Origin: Rhynchopus sp. YZ270_cl-10
Lineage: Eukaryota > Euglenozoa > Diplonemea > Diplonemida > Diplonemidae
DNA: 64,000 bases
Reading direction: 5' to 3'
Assembly (NCBI GenBank): GCA_964035575.1
Contig: OZ037910.1
Location: 62,001-126,000 of the forward strand
Below are positions 24,976 through 33,604 of the stretch, piece by piece (the stretch's first letter is position 1; every line of letters begins with the position of its first letter). The notes under the pieces were generated by a model that was not told where the DNA came from, made no database searches, and saw nothing but the letters and a program-made list of their open reading frames with translations. The translations under genes and the position numbers were made by a program.

Positions 24976-26888
24976 TTTCCAGGTACCCCAATGACATAAC
25001 GAAGTATCGCTTGAAGTACCGTTCAATATACGTTGCTCGTGTGTGCAAGTTACGAAGTAGGACACACAAGGTATATCAAACGATAAATCAATCAGATAAA
25101 CGTTACATCATCGGAAAATTGTTGGCACCGCCGCCCTGTCTTCGTATTTATTACGTCGACAGGCCAAACAGCGTTGGGCTCAGAAGAAGCAGTGCAAAAC
25201 ACTGGGGATCAACATGAGAACCAACTCCCAACAACACAGGCTACCGAAGTAGCAGGTGGGGTGTTGCGGGTGTTTGGGGTGAAAGAAAATCGATTTTGGT
25301 AAGTTCCAGCAGAAAATTCTTAAGTTTGCACAATTGAGAAGGGTGTTACCACTGCCTAATATTATTCGTACATGTGAACCGGTAAGGTCGAGAAGGGTGG
25401 ACACGGCATACAAGTACAAGTACAAGTAAGACGTACCTTCTACAAAGGCTGAATTCGCAATTCTTAAGGGATTGAATTCAGCCCCCACGTGGTGTTTTTG
25501 AGAAAATCATTCCATGGTATACAGCTAATGGTTCCCGAAGAATGATTCGCCCCTCCTCGTTCATGCAAACTTAAGAAAATTCTGAAGTAACTACAACCTG
25601 GCGTGCGGGTACAGATGCATTGCTTTGTTCTTTCCTCAAAGTCATGTGTGATCTCTCGGGTCTGTACTAAAGTCAGTGTTTAGATAAGCATCCACTTGAC
25701 TCGTTCTAACAACCGTTGAAATCTAGAACAAAACAATACACTGCCCCTTCTCACACCAAGCCGCCATGCTTCAAGAGCATGCCCTGGGCAAAAATTACTC
25801 TGACAAAAATTGGTTTTCTGGGGGAACGCAATATTTTCTTGTGCCTAGTCCTCCGCAAGAGCAGAGGACAGACTTTCCGGATCCCGAAGTCGAATTTCTT
25901 GCACTAGCTATGCTCCCTGGATTAAATGGCTATAGCAGTGACTGACTAAGAGTTTCATAATAATTAGGGTGGTCTATGGGGTGGGTTAATGGAAAAGTTG
26001 GTATATAAACCCGACTTTTACGATCGCCACCTGGTTTTCAAATAATTGCACCAGCTCTTCCGTCGGCACTGCTTCGCTGTCACGATGAAGGGTCGTCGGT
26101 TCGGGTACCTGTTAAGAGAAATTGAATGTAAAAGTAGAGACTACAACAAAAAAACAAACAAACAAACAAGAAGCCGCCCCGTACCCCTTAAACGTAAAAG
26201 TGACATTTTTGTTGACAAAAAAAAAATAGCTAAAAAATAGCGGACATGTCGAAAAGGGAGAAAACCGGGGGGTTAAAAACATACCTTGCACTCGGCCCAC
26301 TCTCCAGGTACAAAGAACATCACTGCACGACAAACCCACTACTACGATAGAAAATAACTATTTTTTACCGAACAGAAAGGTCGTTTTATTGATGAGTGTT
26401 TTCTGAGTGCACACTCAGTGGGGACAAAATGCAACACTTACCGAAAAAATTCTCCAATCGGACAAAAACCTTTCTAAACACCCAAAAAAAACACCTCAGT
26501 CCACATCCGCTGGGGTCGCGAGATGGAAATATATGGTTTTACAGCTTTTGGGGGGTCTAGCGTGGGTCCCAGATGCATTTTGCAACGGGTCTGTGTGTGT
26601 GTGTGTGTGTGTGCCTCAACCGCTTCACAGTACCCTTTTTTGTAACTGAAAACGACGCATCCTGTACCTAAGTGCACTGAAGCCTTGCTTGCGTCCTCCT
26701 TCGTGGTTTTGGGCGTTCGCATGCGAGAATCATTATCGCATTCGCACATGTAATTCTCGCATCACGGAGAGGATTTTAGTGTTACGTGACCACAAAAAAA
26801 GTGCACAAAATTAGTTTGGTCAAAAATCACCTTGCACTTGTGAAGGCATTGCTAAGGAAATGTGAAATATGCGTGTTTTGGTACACAA
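24976..26888. other. Interior of the 3.0-kb element, no recognised gene
   Basis: Mixed-composition DNA without long ORFs. Short open stretches (for example 25011-25217 and 26046-26240) show no family resemblance I can defend. A TATATAAA box lies at 26002-26009, about 90 bp before an ATG (26094) with a short reading frame, and a GGTAAGT donor-like site occurs near 25300, so a small spliced gene is possible but not shown. A CAAGTA triplication lies near 25410. Confidence 0.5.
26592..26613. repeat. GT dinucleotide microsatellite
   Basis: Eleven uninterrupted GT units. Confidence 0.95.
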
Positions 26889-27535
26889 AAGTGCGTTTTG
26901 GGTGGTTCTGAAGGGTCAAAACACCAAAAAAATGCGTTTTTTTGCATTTTTGGTCACCCAAGGACCCACTATTTTGGTTGATATTTTTTTTTTCCCTTTG
27001 CGAAAAAGTACCCAAAAAGCACGGCTATAAAAACGCTAAGGAAAAATCGATATTCATTTTTTGGGCAGAGAAGTGCGTTTTAGGCGCCCACAGATGGTCA
27101 AAACATCAAAATTTTTGTGTTTTTGGCATCTTTGGACACCCAAGGACCCACTATCAGGGGTGAATTTTTTTTGCCTGAGATTTGCCTTTGCCAAAAATCG
27201 AAAAAAAAAATTATGAAGGAAATTGCTAAGAAAAAGTCGAAATTGTGGGCCCCTGTAGTGCATATGGCGGTACCCAGATCGTCAAAACACCCGACTCTTG
27301 CGTTTTTTTGCACTTTTTGGTGCACAAAAACCCTACTCAGGGGTCAAAATTTTCCCGGGAAAAAAATTTTTTTTTTCGAGATTTTTCAAAAATCGACTTG
27401 TCTTTGGTAAAAACCACGAAATTTCGGGTGCGCGAAACCACGTTTTAGACCCCCACAGATGCTCAAAAGTGTCAAATTTTGCTTTTAACGGCCTCAAATC
27501 GTCGAAATTAGCCCTATATAGGGGCGAAAAAAAAA
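26889..27535. repeat. Degenerate tandem repeat, about 182 bp period, four copies
   Basis: Four related segments begin near 26891, 27073, 27258 and 27438. Each has a GTGCGTTTT-like start, then GGTCAAAACA(C/T)C, a TTTTTGCATTTTTGG-like stretch, and a CACCCAAGGACCCACTAT- or CCCTACTCAGGGG-like end. They are too diverged to be recent. Long open frames on both strands here come from low complexity and are not taken as genes. Confidence 0.65.
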
Positions 27536-27598
27536 AATTCGAGAGTCCCTTTCCCTGGGAGACAATAGCCAGAAATCTGAGAAAAAAAAAAAAAATGG

Positions 27599-27787
27599 CC
27601 AGATTTCCAGATCTGGCCAGATCTGGCCAGATCTGGGGGTTTTTTTTTTTTTTGAAAAAAAAAATTTCCCAGATTCCCAGATCTGGCCAGATCTGGCCAG
27701 ATCTGGAAACAAGATCTCCACATCTGGAAAACGAGCCAGATCTGGGAAATTGGCCCCCAAATCTGGCCAGATCTGGCAGCATCCGTG
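27599..27787. repeat. Right terminal zone with CCAGATCTGG palindromes
   Basis: Mirror of the left terminal zone: three CCAGATCTGG units, a T/A core (about 27638-27666), further palindromes, and a terminal stretch ending GGCAGCATCCGTG. The outer 27 bp match the left end exactly in inverted orientation. The inner parts share motif content but not exact order, so they diverged by reshuffling of palindromes. Confidence 0.88.
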
Positions 27788-27806
27788 CCAAAAACAACTT
27801 TTTAGG

Positions 27807-27840
<34 letters not shown>

Positions 27841-27849
27841 CAAAAAAAC

Positions 27850-28857
27850 CAAAGAAGAGGATATTTTTGTCGACTTGATTTTTGTTTTTGAGAAGGTGAA
27901 GAGGAAGAGATTGTTGTCGACTTTTTTTTTTACTTTTTGAGAAGGTGTTGAGGAGGATATTTTTGTTGACTTGATTTTTATTTTTGAGACGGTGATGAAG
28001 AGAATATTTTTGTCGACTTGATTTTCATTTTTGAGAAGGTGAAGAGGAAGAGATTGTTGTCGACTTTTTTTTTTACTTTTTGAGAAGGTGTTGAGGAGGA
28101 TATTTTTGTTGACTTGATTTTTATTTTTGAGACGGTGATGAAGAGAATATTTTTGTCGACTTGATTTTCATTTTTGAGAAGGTGAAGAGGAAGAGATTGT
28201 TGTCGACTTTTTTTTTTACTTTTTGAGAAGGTGTTGAGGAGGATATTTTTGTTGACTTGATTTTTATTTTTGAGACGGTGATGAAGAGGATATTTTTGTC
28301 GACTTGATTTTTATTTTTGAGAAGGTGAAGAGGAAGAGATTGTTGTCGACTTTTTTTTTTACTTTTTGAGAAGGTGTTGAGGAGGATATTTTTGTTGACT
28401 TGATTTTTATTTTTGAGACGGTGATGAAGAGGATATTTTTGTCGACTTGATTTTCATTTTTGAGAAGGTGAAGAGGAAGAGATTGTTGTCGACTTTTTTT
28501 TTTACTTTTTGAGAAGGTGTTGAGGAGGATATTTTTGTTGACTTGATTTTTATTTTTGAGACGGTGATGAAGAGGATATTTTTGTCGACTTGATTTTTAT
28601 TTTTGAGAAGGTGAAGAGGAAGAGATTGTTGTCGACTTTTTTTTTTACTTTTTGAGAAGGTGTTGAGGAGGATATTTTTGTTGACTTGATTTTTATTTTT
28701 GAGACGGTGATGAAGAGGATATTTTTGTCGACTTGATTTTCATTTTTGAGAAGGTGAAGAGGAAGAGATTGTTGTCGACTTTTTTTTTTACTTTTTGAGA
28801 AGGTGTTGAGGAGGATATTTTTGTTGACTTGATTTTTATTTTTGAGACGGTGATGAA
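27850..28857. repeat. Minisatellite array B, 143-bp higher-order unit
   Basis: Three 47-49 bp variants (GAGACGGTGATGAAG..., GAGAAGGTGAAGAGG..., GAGAAGGTGTTGAGG...) alternate in fixed order, giving a 143-bp period: the GAGGAAGAGATTG variant recurs at 27901, 28044, 28187 and 28330. About seven periods. Copies differ by only a few bases. The array is preceded by a T-run of about 30 (27809-27840). Confidence 0.93.
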
Positions 28858-29381
28858 TTTTTTTTCAGTCGTGTTCAGAAAATGGACTGCCAAATGACAT
28901 GTGGCATTCAGCCAAAAATCAGCTTTTTTGGTCATTTTTACCTTGTAAAACATGACACTTGTGGCATGCTTCCCAGCACAGGAAAGTGCATTGAAAAACC
29001 TGAAAAAACACATGTAATATGTGATGGTCAAAAGTGCAAGATTCCTTCGTTAATGAACTTTTTGAGTACCAGTTATACCTGGGGAATATGGTCAGATCAC
29101 TCTTTTGACCATCTTGCGTTTACCACAAAAACACCTCTTTTTACCAGGCCACTTTTCACCTGAAAAGCCAGTTCATGAAGGCACAAGTGAAGTTTTTTTG
29201 TACACGTTACCGCGAGCGGGCGCGCGAAGCGCGCACGCGAGCGCCCCGTGGGAAGCAAATAGCGGACCACCTGCCCAGTGCGTGAGGTGCATACAAAAAA
29301 AAACCACCTGTAAAAAAAGAGAGGTCCTCATGTTTCCATGGAGGTGTCACACAAGAACGACAGGTTTTTTAGCCCGTCACC
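28858..29381. repeat. Element E right module (E1 copy)
   Basis: 524 bp matching 35509-36035 apart from a 3-bp difference (CAC absent after GGTCCTCAT) and very few substitutions. It starts with a T-run and CAGTCGTGTTCAG, contains the GC hairpin GCGCGC-GAA-GCGCGC at 29220-29234, and ends GGTTTTTTAGCCCGTCACC followed by AAAT. Overlapping ORFs of 93-120 codons are present in the repeat copies and look incidental. Confidence 0.88.
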
Positions 29382-29385
29382 AAAT

Positions 29386-29610
29386 AAAAAGACAGTCTTT
29401 TAGCCTAGGTGGGGTGGTTTCAAGGCCTTCCTCAAGGATTTCCTTTTCGTTTATTTCTAACCTGTGACAACTGCTACTTTTCAAGCATGTCGAGAGAAAC
29501 AAAAAGAAAGCACCGCTAGCAGCCCCTTTCCCTGTGTTGCCCATGCCGCCCATTTTTTACTCGAGTTTAAAACGTTCGAAATGTTAATAACCCCAAAACT
29601 CACAACACTG
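29386..29610. other. Single-copy 5' flank of the host gene
   Basis: No repeat seen elsewhere in the window and no convincing ORF or promoter box. The single-copy island starts here, directly after the AAAT at the end of element E1. Confidence 0.5.
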
Positions 29611-29653
29611 CCCTTCCCCCTTCTCTTTCACTATTCCTTATTTAAATCACCAG
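29611..29653 (+). promoter_or_regulatory. Pyrimidine tract and AG acceptor-like site
   Basis: A C/T-rich run (CCCTTCCCCCTTCTCTTTCA) is followed 20-odd bases later by CAG at 29651-29653, 25 bp before the ATG of the gene. This looks like a 3' splice site, either for an intron in the 5' UTR or for spliced-leader addition in lineages that trans-splice. An AAGGTGAGA donor-like sequence at 29658-29666 complicates the reading. Inference only. Confidence 0.35.
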
Positions 29654-29677
29654 AGCTAAGGTGAGAACAACGAAACA

Positions 29678-30775
29678 ATGCAGAGAATAAAGAGTGTGCG
29701 GAAGGTGCTTCTTGTTGTGATGGTCTTAGTGTCTGCGCTCTTTCTGTACTACTGGTCACTCACACCCAAGGTTGCAGAGGACGACTTTGTAGAGGACCTA
29801 GACAACATCATAACTGCAGAGCTGCCTGTTGCTCCTGAGGCTGCGTACTGTGCGTCACAGGAACAGATCTACCCGGGACGTGTGTACAAGACCCCAACGG
29901 ATAACACCAGCTTAGTGTGGGTGCCTTCCAGTGGTTGCAAGCTGCAGCACTTCGAACCCACGGACGTGAACACATGCCTCAGTGGCCCGCAGAAGAAGAT
30001 TGCCTTCTTCGGAGACTCGCTGCTCGACGACCTGGCCGATGCGATCGCCGTTCGTGGCAACGGCAGACACCAGTACTACGCCCCCGCAGAAGACGTCGAA
30101 GGACGCTGGTGGAAGGCGCGGCCCAACCGTGGCTACTTCCTTGAAGGGCAGGAAACACCGTTCCTTGAGTTCTTCTGGACGCAGAGTGCTTTCTACAACG
30201 ACCCGACGGACCCCTCGCGAAAGAACGCCTCCTTCGCGATACGCAATGCCGACATTGTCGTGCTCAACAACGCGATGTGGGACATTGGCGACAGCTGCCA
30301 GGGTGTGCACGCATACTACCACGCCCTGAAGGCACGTATTGAGAAGGTGCAGAGTGTTGTCAAGCCGGGTGCGCTGCTTGTTCTGTATGATTTGCATTGG
30401 ATCTGGACGAAAAAGATCTGCTCACCAAAAAAGGGTGGGGGCTGCTTTGTGTATAACCCGATAGCGCGTGTAAAGCACTACAGAACTGCGTTGCGTCTTG
30501 CTGCAGCATGCTCAGGCGTGCGTCTCATGTCGGATACAGAAATGACCAAGCTTATCCCGCTGCAAACCCCCGACGGTGTGCACTTCAAGACGTACGAGGC
30601 CAAGTTCATGAAGGCAGACGTCTTCCTCAACGGCATCTGCGCGCGAGGTGGACAGGACCCCATGGAGTTCCCAATCCTTCCACGCGCAAGCTGCAACGTC
30701 ACCCAACACTTTATCGACTGGGAAAACAGCCTTGCCGCGGAATCGTGCCATCGGCGAGCGAACCCTTGGAAGTAG
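29678..30775 (+). CDS. Type II membrane SGNH/PC-esterase-like protein
   Basis: 365 residues, no visible intron. Residues 1-9 are basic and 10-26 hydrophobic (LLVVMVLVSALFLYYW), a signal-anchor placing the rest in the ER/Golgi lumen. The luminal part resembles the plant TBL, animal CASD1 and NXPE group of PC-esterase folds: WVPSSGCKL at 81-89, Cys100, then a hydrophobic strand into GDSL (112-115, likely nucleophile Ser114), VVLNNAMWDIG (194-204, equivalent of the GxND block), and DGVHF (299-303, likely Asp299 and His302). Several cysteines could form disulphides, and N76, N183 and N340 fit N-glycosylation sites. By family it would add or remove O-acyl groups on glycans, but substrate and direction cannot be read from sequence. 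It is the only convincing host protein gene, in single-copy DNA between element E1 and a minisatellite. The first ATG is chosen because it precedes the anchor. Confidence 0.82.
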   Translation: MQRIKSVRKVLLVVMVLVSALFLYYWSLTPKVAEDDFVEDLDNIITAELPVAPEAAYCASQEQIYPGRVYKTPTDNTSLVWVPSSGCKLQHFEPTDVNTCLSGPQKKIAFFGDSLLDDLADAIAVRGNGRHQYYAPAEDVEGRWWKARPNRGYFLEGQETPFLEFFWTQSAFYNDPTDPSRKNASFAIRNADIVVLNNAMWDIGDSCQGVHAYYHALKARIEKVQSVVKPGALLVLYDLHWIWTKKICSPKKGGGCFVYNPIARVKHYRTALRLAAACSGVRLMSDTEMTKLIPLQTPDGVHFKTYEAKFMKADVFLNGICARGGQDPMEFPILPRASCNVTQHFIDWENSLAAESCHRRANPWK

Positions 30776-31575
30776 CGTTATCGTCCTCATCCTCGACCAC
30801 CGACCTGCGTGCGTGATCTCTCTTATGTTTCCCCCCTCGCATTTTCCCCCCATCCCCATTGGTGTGTGTTTTTGTCAGTGCTTCGTATGTAAATCTGCTT
30901 ATGTAGCGCACTCCCAACGGGTGCGCTATGTGACGCGTTCTGTACGATGTCGTGTCTTCCCTACTGTTTTGACTCCTATGTTATGTCTCGAGGCGTTTCC
31001 TTCGAAAAGGATGTGCAACAGACCTCTAAGAAACAGTAGAAACAGGGGGGGGGATTCGGTTTGGGGGCCCTTTTTTGGTTTTTATTTTCTCTTTTTTTCC
31101 TACCAGGGACTTCTCCATGTTGTAGGCATACAGAGACACAGATTTGACAGACCGGGGCCGCAACTGGCTGGGATGTCAAGAAACTGGCAAAAAAAGTGGT
31201 TTTCCACCTTTTTTTTTGGCCAGCTCCATTCTTTTTCTGTTTTTCTGTTGCTCAATTTTTTCAGGTGTGTCGCGCAAGAAACATCTTACCTTCACACAGT
31301 TCTTGGTTCAACTTTTGTCCAACGAAGAACAGCAGTCGTTTTGTTGGTGCAGCTCATCCTTGCTGTACCTAGACAAACACCACAAAATTTTCAATTTCGA
31401 TTTTGTCAAGTTTATCAGTTAGTCCGTCTTTTTGTGCCATATATTTAAAGACAGCTAAAGACAGGCTCTTTTACAGAAGCATCTATCTTGGTCCTCCTTA
31501 ACCATGGTTTCTCGCTCCTCGAACTCCTCTAGCTCCAGCACAGCTACTTTCTCCTAACACACCAGACCCAGTATT
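30776..31575. other. Single-copy 3' flank of the host gene
   Basis: About 800 bp with no repeat and no recognised gene. A G-run lies at 31047-31054 and T-rich stretches follow. Overlapping short ORFs (for example 31144-31422) have no family features. A T-rich run ending TTTTTTCAG near 31264 resembles a splice acceptor, so a downstream exon cannot be excluded. Confidence 0.4.
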
Positions 31576-31670
31576 GGATTCGGCCATACTCTGGTGAATG
31601 CACCTCATCCCGCCTGATTTGAGAAGTTAAACACCGGTAGTCCTGGATAGTACTGGCGTGGGTGACCAGC
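31576..31670 (+). pseudogene. 5S rRNA-like sequence, 3' end missing
   Basis: GGATTCGGCCATACTC is followed by AATGCACC, CATCCCG, GATTTGAGAAGTTAA, TAGTACTGGCGTGGGTGACC, in the order and spacing of a eukaryotic 5S rRNA, including the internal control region (box A near AAGTTAAAC and box C near GGGTGACC). The last 25-30 nt that should pair with the 5' end are absent; the sequence runs directly into a 9-bp tandem repeat. It is either a decayed 5S gene or the 5S-derived head of a SINE. The GATTTGAGAAG core is like that of euglenozoan 5S, a weak taxonomic hint. Confidence 0.8.
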
Positions 31671-32547
31671 TCCACAGCTTCCACAGCTTCCACAGCTTCC
31701 ACAGCTTCCACAGCTTCCACAGCTTCCACAGCTTCCACAGCTTCCACAGCTTCCACAGCTTCCACAGCTTCCACAGCTTCCACAGCTTCCACAGCTTCCA
31801 CAGCTTCCACAGCTTCCACAGCTTCCACAGCTTCCACAGCTTCCACAGCTTCCACAGCTTCCACAGCTTCCACAGCTTCCACAGCTTCCACAGCTTCCAC
31901 AGCTTCCACAGCTTCCACAGCTTCCACAGCTTCCACAGCTTCCACAGCTTCCACAGCTTCCACAGCTTCCACAGCTTCCACAGCTTCCACAGCTTCCACA
32001 GCTTCCACAGCTTCCACAGCTTCCACAGCTTCCACAGCTTCCACAGCTTCCACAGCTTCCACAGCTTCCACAGCTTCCACAGCTTCCACAGCTTCCACAG
32101 CTTCCACAGCTTCCACAGCTTCCACAGCTTCCACAGCTTCCACAGCTTCCACAGCTTCCACAGCTTCCACAGCTTCCACAGCTTCCACAGCTTCCACAGC
32201 TTCCACAGCTTCCACAGCTTCCACAGCTTCCACAGCTTCCACAGCTTCCACAGCTTCCACAGCTTCCACAGCTTCCACAGCTTCCACAGCTTCCACAGCT
32301 TCCACAGCTTCCACAGCTTCCACAGCTTCCACAGCTTCCACAGCTTCCACAGCTTCCACAGCTTCCACAGCTTCCACAGCTTCCACAGCTTCCACAGCTT
32401 CCACAGCTTCCACAGCTTCCACAGCTTCCACAGCTTCCACAGCTTCCACAGCTTCCACAGCTTCCACAGCTTCCACAGCTTCCACAGCTTCCACAGCTTC
32501 CACAGCTTCCACAGCTTCCACAGCTTCCACAGCTTCCACAGCTTCCA
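31671..32547. repeat. 9-bp minisatellite (CCACAGCTT), about 97 copies
   Basis: An uninterrupted run of CCACAGCTT with no variant copy that I can see. Because the period is a multiple of three and has no stop in any frame, every frame is open (FHS, AST, AVE, LWK and CGS tripeptide repeats), producing several false ORFs of 325-359 codons. Perfect identity points to very recent expansion. Confidence 0.97.
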
Positions 32548-32643
32548 GGTATATAAGGTGCACAGGGTGCCTGAAAACCCACTACACGAAACTCTCCCGA
32601 AACCCCCCGGAACTGAAAAGGTGCACAGGGTGCTTTTGGCCCC
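32548..32643. repeat. Short direct repeat beside LINE-A
   Basis: AAGGTGCACAGGGTGC occurs at 32555-32570 and 32618-32633, 63 bp apart. The block ends in GGCCCC, immediately before the poly(T) of LINE-A, so it is the 3' flank of that insertion. Confidence 0.75.
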
Positions 32644-32664
32644 TTTTTTTTTTTTTTTTTTTTT

Positions 32665-33180
32665 GGTGTTATTCAACTTAGCCCTAGGCTCGCTTTTTTT
32701 TTTATCTACATCCAGTGACAGAGGGGGTACTTACTAGTCAAGCGAGTATGTAAACAGCTAGATGTCCAGACAAGGGCACTTTACTATTGTACTGGCAAGA
32801 CAGTGCCTGAAAACACAGTTAGTGGCACTAAAATAGAAAGCATGTGGGACAACTACAACCAACACTTCCCTGCAAATAAGCAAAAGGGTCGTATGTGAGT
32901 GCAATTTTTCCCAAAAGGAAAAGGGGAGGGGATGGGACGGGAGGGTTGCTCTGTCTACCGGTGTAGTTTTATTTTGCTTTGTCTTGGGGAGGGGAGGAGA
33001 GGAGAAGGAGGGGATTGAGTGAGCCGTTTCCTCTGTAACACACAAACAAATAAAAAGGAAGTTCCATAATCTTTTTAGTAGTTTTCTTTTTGGTGAAAAT
33101 TTTTGAGAACTTCTGTAAGTGTGACCTGACCCGACTGACTGACACCCAAAGGGGAAAACAACAATAACGCACAACAAAAT
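32665..33180 (-). other. LINE-A 3' UTR, distal part
   Basis: Matches 56058-56567 of LINE-C and, from 32702, 54599-55074 of LINE-B. It is continuous with 36040 onward in those copies, which proves that 33181-36039 is a later insertion. Minus-strand ORFs of 67-160 codons in this stretch recur in all three copies but show no family features. Confidence 0.88.
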
Positions 33181-33578
33181 TCTAAAAAACCTTAGTTTTT
33201 TAGTTTTTACTATAAGGATGTGCGCCACCCACACACCCACACACTACCCACCCACCCACACACACCCACCCACACCCACCCACACCCACCCACACACACC
33301 CACACACACCCCCTCACCAGGGACAGGATTTGACCAAAAAAATGAAAATTTTAAAAAATTATATGTTCTTCTAAAAAAATACCTGACCAGAAGATCGGCT
33401 AGATAGGAGATATTGAGGGCAAAAAAAAAATTTTTTTTCAGTCGTTATGAAAAAATGATAACATTTCTGAAGGTTGTCATTAAGCCAAAAATGAGCCTTT
33501 TAGTAGGCATTTACCTCAAAAATGCCTTTGCCAAAATTTTTTTTTTCAAAAAAAAAAATTTTTTTTTTCAGCCCAAAA
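33181..33578. repeat. Element E left module (E2 copy)
   Basis: Starts with a hairpin CTAAAAAAC-CTTA-GTTTTTTAG, then a longer CCCACACA microsatellite (33221-33312) than in E1, then the same A/T-rich region. It ends GCCCAAAAACAAC, which is the unfilled site of the 3.0-kb element found in E1. Confidence 0.87.
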
Positions 33579-33604
33579 ACAACTTTTTAGGCATTTTTTT
33601 TTTT

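Larger units (their letters stand above)
24799..27787. mobile_element. 3.0-kb element with 27-bp perfect terminal inverted repeats
   Basis: The left end starts CACGGATGCTGCCAGATCTG and the right end is its exact reverse complement; the perfect inverted repeat is 27 bp. Both subterminal zones are packed with CCAGATCTGG palindromes around an A/T core. The element is flanked by CCAAAA on both sides (24793-24798 and 27788-27793). The related copy E2 shows the undivided sequence with one CCAAAA (33573-33578), so this is a genuine insertion with a 6-bp target duplication. CAC...GTG ends and subterminal repeats recall CMC or Transib-type DNA transposons, but the 6-bp duplication does not match their usual 2-5 bp. 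I see no convincing transposase inside, so superfamily and autonomy are open. Confidence 0.85.
24437..29381. mobile_element. Element E copy 1 (E1), interrupted by a 3.0-kb insertion
   Basis: Same plan as E2 at 33181-36035: left module (24437-24798), A/T-rich spacer (27794-27850), minisatellite (27850-28857) and right module (28858-29381). The ends carry short inverted repeats, CTAAAAACC on the left and GGTTTTTTAG near the right end (29363-29372). No protein-coding gene belongs to the element itself, so if mobile it is probably non-autonomous. The right flank starts AAAT, as for E2, but the left flank does not show the matching AAAT, so E1's left end may have been altered or joined to the neighbouring minisatellite. 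Confidence 0.6.

Noticed and set aside
26002-26240. snRNA, tRNA or small gene behind a TATA box
   Set aside because: A TATA-like box is present, but no tRNA boxes, no U6-like sequence and no recognisable protein follow; kept only as a note.
27298-27891. 197-codon ORF and its antisense partner across the palindrome zone
   Set aside because: They are made of palindromes and homopolymers, and the antisense frame is equally open.
24437-29381. LTR retroelement
   Set aside because: The modules at the two ends are diverged direct repeats without primer-binding site, polypurine tract or gag/pol sequence between them.
31576-31670. Functional 5S rRNA gene
   Set aside because: The 3' strand of the closing helix is missing and replaced by a minisatellite.
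31544-32737. Long ORFs encoding AVE, CGS, LWK, FHS or AST repeats
   Set aside because: They are translations of one 9-bp repeat without stops in any frame.
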